From positions 1-10,798 of the forward strand of contig JAFWCP010000562.1 in assembly GCA_017536845.1 (NCBI GenBank): a stretch of DNA of 10,798 bases, given 5' to 3'. Positions 6,981 to 10,798 of the stretch are shown piece after piece; within the stretch, counting starts at the first letter, position 1, and every line of letters begins with the position of its first letter. This stretch comes from Solobacterium sp. GTDB lineage: Bacteria; Bacillota_I; Bacilli_A; Erysipelotrichales; Erysipelotrichaceae. The notes beneath the pieces are model-generated. The model saw nothing but the letters and a program-made list of their open reading frames with translations, did not search any database and was not told where the DNA came from. The position numbers and the translations under genes were made by a program.

Positions 6981-7394
6981 TTATTTCTGCTGGATGACGA
7001 CCGGGGCATTGAGGTACTCAATGATTTTCGCATTTTCCCTTGCCTTGGCAATCAGTGTCGCCGCGGCATTGCGGACGGCCTTGCACTCCTTGATGTTGAC
7101 CAGGTCGAAGCTGTGCATGCTGGTATCAATGGAATCAATGTGGATGGTTCCGATCCCGAAAATCCGGTCGGTAATCGTCTGTTCAAGGCTGAGGTCCTTG
7201 ATTCGGAACAGCCTGACTTCATCGATCCGATGAGTGAGGATGCCGGTCATGATATACAGGCAGTCTTCATTGAGCATATATGTGGTAAAGGTCCACGGCA
7301 GGCCGAACATGTTGCATTTCTTGCCTATCCAGACAGGCGGTTTGGCATTTTTATATTCTTCCCAGCGAGCTCTTGCATTTCCTACTGTAGCCAT
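6981..7394 (-). CDS. Bacterial PH-domain protein
   Basis: 137 residues, cytoplasmic, without membrane segments. The middle (about 35-110) fits a bacterial pleckstrin-homology fold of the bPH_2/DUF304 type: 'TTYMLNEDCLYIMTGILTHRIDEVRLFRIKDLSLEQTITDRIFGIGTIHI' shows the family's 'Y.lt...l....G......E..l..I.dl.......(R).fG.G.I.i' pattern. A C-terminal helix (about 108-130) is Ala/Lys/Arg-rich. In this family the PH fold is thought to bind protein or lipid partners; the role of small stand-alone members is unknown. Start at 7394: GGAGG lies eight bases upstream. A TATAAT on the minus strand at 7424-7419 could be its -10, though no good -35 accompanies it. It is divergent from the GntR-ABC operon. 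Confidence 0.8.
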   Translation of the reverse strand: MATVGNARARWEEYKNAKPPVWIGKKCNMFGLPWTFTTYMLNEDCLYIMTGILTHRIDEVRLFRIKDLSLEQTITDRIFGIGTIHIDSIDTSMHSFDLVNIKECKAVRNAAATLIAKARENAKIIEYLNAPVVIQQK

Positions 7395-7418
7395 GTTTAT
7401 TACCTCCGTTTCTGCAAT

Positions 7419-7424
7419 ATTATA
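7419..7424 (-). promoter_or_regulatory. Possible -10 box for the PH-domain gene
   Basis: On the minus strand this reads TATAAT, 24 bases before the ATG at 7394, leaving room for a start point upstream of the GGAGG site. The -35 region at 16 to 18 bp spacing has no clear match, so support is from the -10 and position. Confidence 0.4.
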
Positions 7425-7463
7425 TTACACTTTCTTCGTTTCCGTGCACTTCTGCTTTTCGGA

Positions 7464-7491
7464 TTGACTTGGCATACTTCTGTGCTATAAT
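7464..7491 (+). promoter_or_regulatory. Strong extended -10 promoter of the GntR-ABC operon
   Basis: TTGACT (7464-7469), a 16-bp spacer, then TATAAT (7486-7491) preceded by TGC, giving an extended -10. The expected start point is near 7498, 31 bases before the ATG at 7529 and inside the palindrome at 7496-7517. Confidence 0.85.
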
Positions 7492-7495
7492 TCTT

Positions 7496-7517
7496 CTGTA
7501 CTATTTAACTAGTACAG
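7496..7517. promoter_or_regulatory. Palindromic operator, probably bound by the adjacent YtrA-type GntR regulator
   Basis: CTGTACTA (7496-7503) and TAGTACAG (7510-7517) are perfect reverse complements across a 6-base spacer. The site begins five bases after the -10 and covers the predicted start point, where a bound repressor would block transcription. The GT...AC half-site ends fit the general GntR operator form. Assignment to this regulator is inference from position. Confidence 0.75.
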
Positions 7518-7528
7518 TGAGGTATATT

Positions 7529-7891
7529 ATGGCATGGACATTCAGGGATGGCACATCCATCTATCTTCAGATCATTGAGCGGGTCAAGGCCGACATTGCG
7601 GCCGGGCGCTACAGCCCGGGGGAGAAATTCCCTTCCATCCGTGATTTTGCGGCGGAAACCGGCGTCAATCCGAATACGGTGCAGCGCTCCTTTGCCCAGC
7701 TGGAGAAAGACGGCTATCTGACATCCAACCGCACCGCCGGCCGTTTTGTCACCGAAGAAAAAGAGACCCTGGCCCGGCTGCGGGATGAACTGAAGAACAG
7801 ATACATCGCCGAGATGCTGAAAAAGACGGAAGCGCTCGGCTATACAGACGAAGAGATTGTCAACACAATCCGAGAAAGGAAAACAGTATGA
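7529..7891 (+). CDS. GntR-family transcriptional regulator, YtrA subfamily
   Basis: 120 residues from the ATG at 7529, chosen because GTGAGG lies six bases upstream and the promoter and operator lie between it and an earlier in-frame ATG at 7469. Residues 9-78 are a GntR winged helix: 'SIYLQIIERVKADIAAGRYS' then PGEKFPSIRDFAAETGVNPN, 'TVQRSFAQLEKDGYLTSNRT' and the wing AGRFV. Only about 40 residues follow, a short helical tail, not the large effector domain of FadR or HutC types; this short form defines the YtrA subfamily, which represses adjacent ABC transporter operons and is known to respond to cell-envelope stress or antibiotics in some species. Its TGA overlaps the ATPase ATG by four bases (7888-7891). 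It probably represses its own operon through the palindrome at 7496-7517. Confidence 0.92.
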   Translation: MAWTFRDGTSIYLQIIERVKADIAAGRYSPGEKFPSIRDFAAETGVNPNTVQRSFAQLEKDGYLTSNRTAGRFVTEEKETLARLRDELKNRYIAEMLKKTEALGYTDEEIVNTIRERKTV

Positions 7892-8583
7892 TTGAATTGG
7901 AATGTGTAAACCTGACGCACAGATACGGCAGATTTACCGCACTGGACAATGTCAGCCTGCAGCTGGAAGGCGGCAAGATCGTCGGCCTGCTCGGCCCTAA
8001 CGGTTCCGGCAAGACGACCCTGATCAAGATTGCCTGCGGCCTGCTTCAGCCCTCCCAGGGCGAACTGCTGATCGAAGGACAGCGGCCCGGCCCTGCTTCC
8101 AAGCAGGCCATCTCCTACCTGCCCGACCGGGACTTCCTGCCGGAATATATGACGGTTGCGGACATGTGCCTGATGTATGCAGACTTCTATGAAGACTTTG
8201 ACTATCCGGCCGCAGTTTCGATGCTGAAGGAACTCGGGATTTCTTCCGAAATGACAACCCGGAAGATGTCAAAGGGCATGAACGAGAAGGTCAGGCTTGT
8301 GCTGACCATGTGCCGCAAGGCAAGGATCTACATTCTTGATGAGCCGATTGCCGGCGTTGACCCGGCGGCCCGTGACTATATCCTGCGCACCATCATCAAC
8401 AACTACAATCCCGCAGCGCTCGTGCTGATCAGCACCCACCTGATTGCGGATGTGGAATCCATTCTGGATGAAGCTGTCTTCCTGAAGAACGGCCAGATCA
8501 TCCTGCATAAATCCGCGGATGATATCCGCAATGAAACCGGCGAAAGTGTTGACGCCTATTTCCGGGAGGTATTCAGATGTTAG
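7888..8583 (+). CDS. ABC transporter ATP-binding protein
   Basis: 231 residues, a single nucleotide-binding domain acting at the inner face of the membrane with the permease encoded next. Walker A is GPNGSGKT (36-43), Walker B is ARIYILDE (145-152), the D-loop is GVD (156-158) and the switch histidine is H184 in LISTH. Two motifs are unusual: the signature reads MSKGM (127-131) instead of LSGGQ, and the Q-loop position reads YLPD, without the glutamine. Both substitutions are seen in the YtrB-like ATPases that accompany YtrA-type regulators, so they are probably family traits, not damage. The start overlaps the regulator by ATGA and the stop overlaps the permease by seven bases. The substrate is unknown; export or envelope-stress resistance is inference from family context. 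Confidence 0.93.
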   Translation: MIELECVNLTHRYGRFTALDNVSLQLEGGKIVGLLGPNGSGKTTLIKIACGLLQPSQGELLIEGQRPGPASKQAISYLPDRDFLPEYMTVADMCLMYADFYEDFDYPAAVSMLKELGISSEMTTRKMSKGMNEKVRLVLTMCRKARIYILDEPIAGVDPAARDYILRTIINNYNPAALVLISTHLIADVESILDEAVFLKNGQIILHKSADDIRNETGESVDAYFREVFRC

Positions 8584-9341
8584 GCAAAATGATTACGTAT
8601 GATGTCAGGGCCACTTCAAGAAGGATGCTGCCGCTGATTGCGGTATTCCTCGGCCTGACAGTCCTTTCCATCCTGATGTGGGCCATTCCCAACACGCTCG
8701 GACTTGCCGCAGTCGTGATCACATTTCTGTGGATCATGACAGGGACATTCTCGCTGTTTGTGGGCGGCTACTCCCTGGTCCGCTATTTCTACAGCAAGAT
8801 GTACGGCAATGAAGCCTATCTGACCCATACCCTGCCGGTAAAGGCCTGGGTGCATGTTGCCGCCAAGACCATCACCACCGTGCTCTGGGTGCTTGCCCTG
8901 AGCGCCATCGTTGCCCTGGCGGCCGTGGCATTCATCTTTGCAACAGGCATAAACAACAGCATTACGGAACTGCTGAATGACCCTTCCATCCTCTTTTATA
9001 TCAGGCAGATCCAGATCAACGGCTCAAACTTGGCCCTGCTGCTTACCGAAGCGACAGTATCGGTCATCGCAACAATCCATCTGGTCTATGCTGCAATCGC
9101 CATCGGCCAGCAATGGTCAGACCATCCGATCGGCGGTGCCTGCATTGCCGGCCTGCTGATGACATATATCAGAAACCTTGTAAGCACATTCACCATCAAT
9201 GGCATGAATAACGGCATGGATACCTTTGGCCCTGCCTTCAGCCGGATAATGTGGATCAACCTTGCTTTCGCAGTCATCCAGATCATCATATATGATGTGA
9301 TCATCTGGTTCCTCAACGAAAAGCGTCTCAACCTTCAGTAA
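8577..9341 (+). CDS. ABC transporter permease, ABC-2-like
   Basis: 254 residues with about six membrane segments (roughly 18-40, 43-66, 96-125, 150-180, 193-210 and 225-248) and no periplasmic binding domain, as in the exporters paired with YtrA-type regulators. The N-terminus has a charged 'YDVRATSRRML' before the first segment and a 'YFYSKMYGNEAYLTHTLPVK' loop, a pattern shared with many such permeases ('E.YLT.TLPV'). GGGAGGT lies seven bases before its ATG, within the ATPase coding end. It would dimerise and pair with two copies of the ATPase. Being last in the operon, it is followed by a strong terminator. Substrate unknown. Confidence 0.85.
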   Translation: MLGKMITYDVRATSRRMLPLIAVFLGLTVLSILMWAIPNTLGLAAVVITFLWIMTGTFSLFVGGYSLVRYFYSKMYGNEAYLTHTLPVKAWVHVAAKTITTVLWVLALSAIVALAAVAFIFATGINNSITELLNDPSILFYIRQIQINGSNLALLLTEATVSVIATIHLVYAAIAIGQQWSDHPIGGACIAGLLMTYIRNLVSTFTINGMNNGMDTFGPAFSRIMWINLAFAVIQIIIYDVIIWFLNEKRLNLQ

Positions 9342-9347
9342 ACGATG

Positions 9348-9378
9348 ACAGCCATGCGCAATGCATGGCTGTTTTTTT
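9348..9378 (+). terminator. Rho-independent terminator of the GntR-ABC operon
   Basis: ACAGCCATGC (9348-9357) pairs perfectly with GCATGGCTGT (9363-9372) across a 5-base loop, followed by a T-run to 9378. It starts seven bases after the permease stop. Confidence 0.95.
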
Positions 9379-9411
9379 CGTTCAGGCTGTTGTATGTCAA
9401 ATAACCCGATT

Positions 9412-9550
9412 TTGAAGCAGCTTTGAAGTAACCGTTGAAGTGATTTTGAAGTACCTTTGAAGTAATCATTGAAGTTGCATTGAAGTAATCATTGAAGTTG
9501 CTTTGAAGTAGACATTGAAGTTGCTTTGAAGTAAAATTGAAGTACTTCAA
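9412..9550 (+). repeat. Twelve-copy TTGAAG direct-repeat array ending in a palindrome
   Basis: TTGAAG begins at 9412, 9423, 9435, 9446, 9457, 9469, 9480, 9492, 9503, 9515, 9526 and 9537, always 11 or 12 bases apart. From 9457 onward 12-mer and 11-mer units alternate (TTGAAGTAATCA, TTGAAGTTGCA), making a 23-bp higher-order repeat at 9457, 9480, 9503 and 9526. The last copy forms a perfect 14-bp palindrome, TTGAAGTACTTCAA (9537-9550), which stops five bases before the ribosome binding site of the downstream gene. The array contains that gene's likely promoter. Its regularity suggests an array of protein-binding sites, most simply for autoregulation by the AlbA-type regulator. It is not CRISPR: there are no long spacers. 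Confidence 0.95.
9509..9537 (+). promoter_or_regulatory. Promoter of the AlbA-type gene, embedded in the repeat array
   Basis: TAGACA (9509-9514), a 17-bp spacer, then TAAAAT (9532-9537). The start point would be near 9544, in the terminal palindrome, with the GGAGGG site at 9555-9560 following. The two repeat units holding these boxes deviate from the consensus exactly at the boxes. Confidence 0.6.
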
Positions 9551-9568
9551 AGAAGGAGGGATCAGCAG

Positions 9569-10798
9569 ATGTTTTTAGAAGAATTAACAGGTTCAATACT
9601 CCTTGAAGACAATAAAACAGAGTATAAAGCCAGATTAGATCGCAGCAATACTCAAGGATGGCTGAAATCCATCTGTGGTTTTGCCAATGCAGAAGGCGGA
9701 ACATTTTTTATTGGTGTTGAGGATAAATCAGGCAAACTGCTAGGCTTTTCCAGAAAGGAGGCTGATACCGAGCGTAACTATTTGAACAATCAGATCAATG
9801 AGCATTGTTCCCCACGCCCACAATACACTGTTTCTTTTCCGCGGTATGAAACACACGGCAAAGAAATGTTTATTATTCGTATCGATGTCAGCGAATCAGT
9901 ATACAAGCCGGTCATTTTGAAGTATGATGGGATTCCTTCAATTTATATGCGACGACAGGGGTTTACCAATGGAGCAACATATGAAGAAATCATCGAAATG
10001 AGCCGTCAAAGCAAAACTATTCAGTACGATTTGCTCCCGACAGATGAAGAGTATCACCCGGAAGAATTCCAGGAATTGTTTGCTTTCTGCAAAGAAAGAA
10101 ATGGCGGCCTCAATACGCTGACTGAAAAAGCATTGACTTCAATGGGATTTATAACAGAAAACAGGAAACTGACAAATGGGGCGCTCCTCTTTCGTGATGG
10201 GTATGATGGAGGAAAAACAGAAATACATTGTTCCGTGTTTTCCGGTTTTTCAAAAGGCAGTCAGAAAATTGTTTCCATCAACAAATTCAGGGGAAATATT
10301 ACTGAAAGCATTCAATACATGTTCAATTATGTCAGGCAAAGAATGAATCATTCTATTATTAAGTTAAGTGACTCACGTATCAATATTGATGCTTTCCCGG
10401 AAAGAGCATTATTCGAAGGGATCGTTAATGCAATTGCTCACAGAGACTATGATCTGGATGGCACACAGATTCAACTGAGTATTTTCAGAGACCGACTTGA
10501 AATTGTTTCTCCAGGTGGTTTCTTTCAAAGAGAAAAAATCAGTAAAACGTACGATCTGTCTTCGATTATCTCCAAGAGGCGAAATGAACTGATCTGTAAT
10601 GTGCTGGTGAAATGCAATGCAATGGAAGCTTCAGGAACAGGTTTTGAGAAGATTGAAGAAGACTACCGTTCAGCTGACAATCATCATAAACCTTATATTT
10701 GCACAGAATCAGATCACTTCAGGCTGGTCTTGCCAGACCTGACATACGCAGAAGGAATACGTGATGATGCTCCCCTGTTGGAATATTTCCCAACTGCC
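9569..10798 (+). CDS. AlbA/Schlafen-type putative ATP-binding transcriptional regulator (3' truncated by window)
   Basis: 410 residues are seen, open to the window edge. The ATG at 9569 follows GGAGGG by eight bases. The N-terminus (about 10-130) is an AlbA_2/Schlafen-like domain: E18 in KTEYKARLD, then 'WLKSICGFANAEGGTFFIGV' and 'SIYMRRQGFTN'. Residues 276-365 match the divergent GHKL-type ATP-binding domain of the same family (COG2865): 'FPERALFEGIVNAIAHRDYD' with the N/H box, LEIVSPGGF and 'ASGTGFEKI'. Full-length members usually end in a winged helix, which would lie past the window edge. These proteins are annotated as putative transcriptional regulators; some homologues sit in defence or mobile regions. 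The DNA is visibly more A+T-rich, with more A/T-ending codons, than the genes to its left, suggesting separate acquisition. The repeat array directly upstream is a likely target of the protein. Confidence 0.88.
   Translation, partial: MFLEELTGSILLEDNKTEYKARLDRSNTQGWLKSICGFANAEGGTFFIGVEDKSGKLLGFSRKEADTERNYLNNQINEHCSPRPQYTVSFPRYETHGKEMFIIRIDVSESVYKPVILKYDGIPSIYMRRQGFTNGATYEEIIEMSRQSKTIQYDLLPTDEEYHPEEFQELFAFCKERNGGLNTLTEKALTSMGFITENRKLTNGALLFRDGYDGGKTEIHCSVFSGFSKGSQKIVSINKFRGNITESIQYMFNYVRQRMNHSIIKLSDSRINIDAFPERALFEGIVNAIAHRDYDLDGTQIQLSIFRDRLEIVSPGGFFQREKISKTYDLSSIISKRRNELICNVLVKCNAMEASGTGFEKIEEDYRSADNHHKPYICTESDHFRLVLPDLTYAEGIRDDAPLLEYFPTA

Noticed and set aside
5897..7051. Long minus-strand open frame (384 codons) opposite the WYL regulator
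   Set aside because: It has no ribosome binding site, is compositionally odd, and lies antisense to a clearly recognised WYL gene; it is a by-product of that gene's codon use.
7469..7528. Earlier in-frame start for the GntR regulator, adding 20 residues
   Set aside because: The extension would cover the -10 box and operator, upstream of the predicted transcript start.
9412..9550. CRISPR array or plasmid-type iterons
   Set aside because: Units are 11-12 bp with no 25-40 bp unique spacers, so not CRISPR. No replication initiator gene or AT-rich melting region lies next to it, so an origin is not supported.
9335..9704. Minus-strand open frames across the TTGAAG array
   Set aside because: Their residues simply translate the repeat (FN, TSK, LQ recurring), with no ribosome binding site; the repeat is better read as DNA sites.

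Overview
The window reads as a chromosomal segment of a low-to-mid GC Firmicute, plausibly a gut-associated Erysipelotrichia or related Bacillota. The basis is strong GGAGG ribosome binding sites, short overlapping operons, many U-tailed hairpin terminators, and a gene set (YtrA-type GntR regulator with an ABC exporter, GntP permease with glycerate kinase, DUF554, WYL regulator) common in that phylum. The taxonomic placement is inference; no rRNA or marker gene is present.

Layout, left to right. Positions 1-251 hold the 3' end of a + strand gene that looks like the C-terminal beta-sandwich of a large glycoside hydrolase, followed by a terminator. On the minus strand, a three-gene operon with two ATGA overlaps (2159 down to 689) encodes a small HIRAN protein, a coiled-coil J-domain protein and a second HIRAN protein. 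Between it and a weak minus-strand terminator at 303-327 lies about 360 bp of apparently decayed coding sequence. Next, still on the minus strand, a GntP-family permease and a glycerate kinase form an operon (4782 down to 2248) that ends in a tandem terminator. A stretch without an intact gene (about 4800-5137) shows traces of another decayed gene. A DUF554 membrane protein (minus) and a WYL-domain regulator (plus) are divergent. A bidirectional palindromic terminator separates the WYL gene from a convergent PH-domain protein.

From 7464 to 9378 there is a complete regulated unit. An extended -10 promoter carries a perfect 8-6-8 palindrome at the start point, followed by a YtrA-type GntR repressor, an ABC ATPase and a membrane permease, all overlapping, then a strong terminator. 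The regulator probably controls its own operon through the palindrome.

The right end changes character. Past 9400 the DNA is visibly richer in A+T. It opens with a 12-copy direct-repeat array (TTGAAG every 11 or 12 bp) that contains a credible promoter and ends in a 14-bp palindrome just before the ribosome binding site of an AlbA/Schlafen-type putative ATP-binding regulator, which runs off the window. The two places most worth a second look are this array-plus-regulator unit and the HIRAN / J-domain / HIRAN operon.
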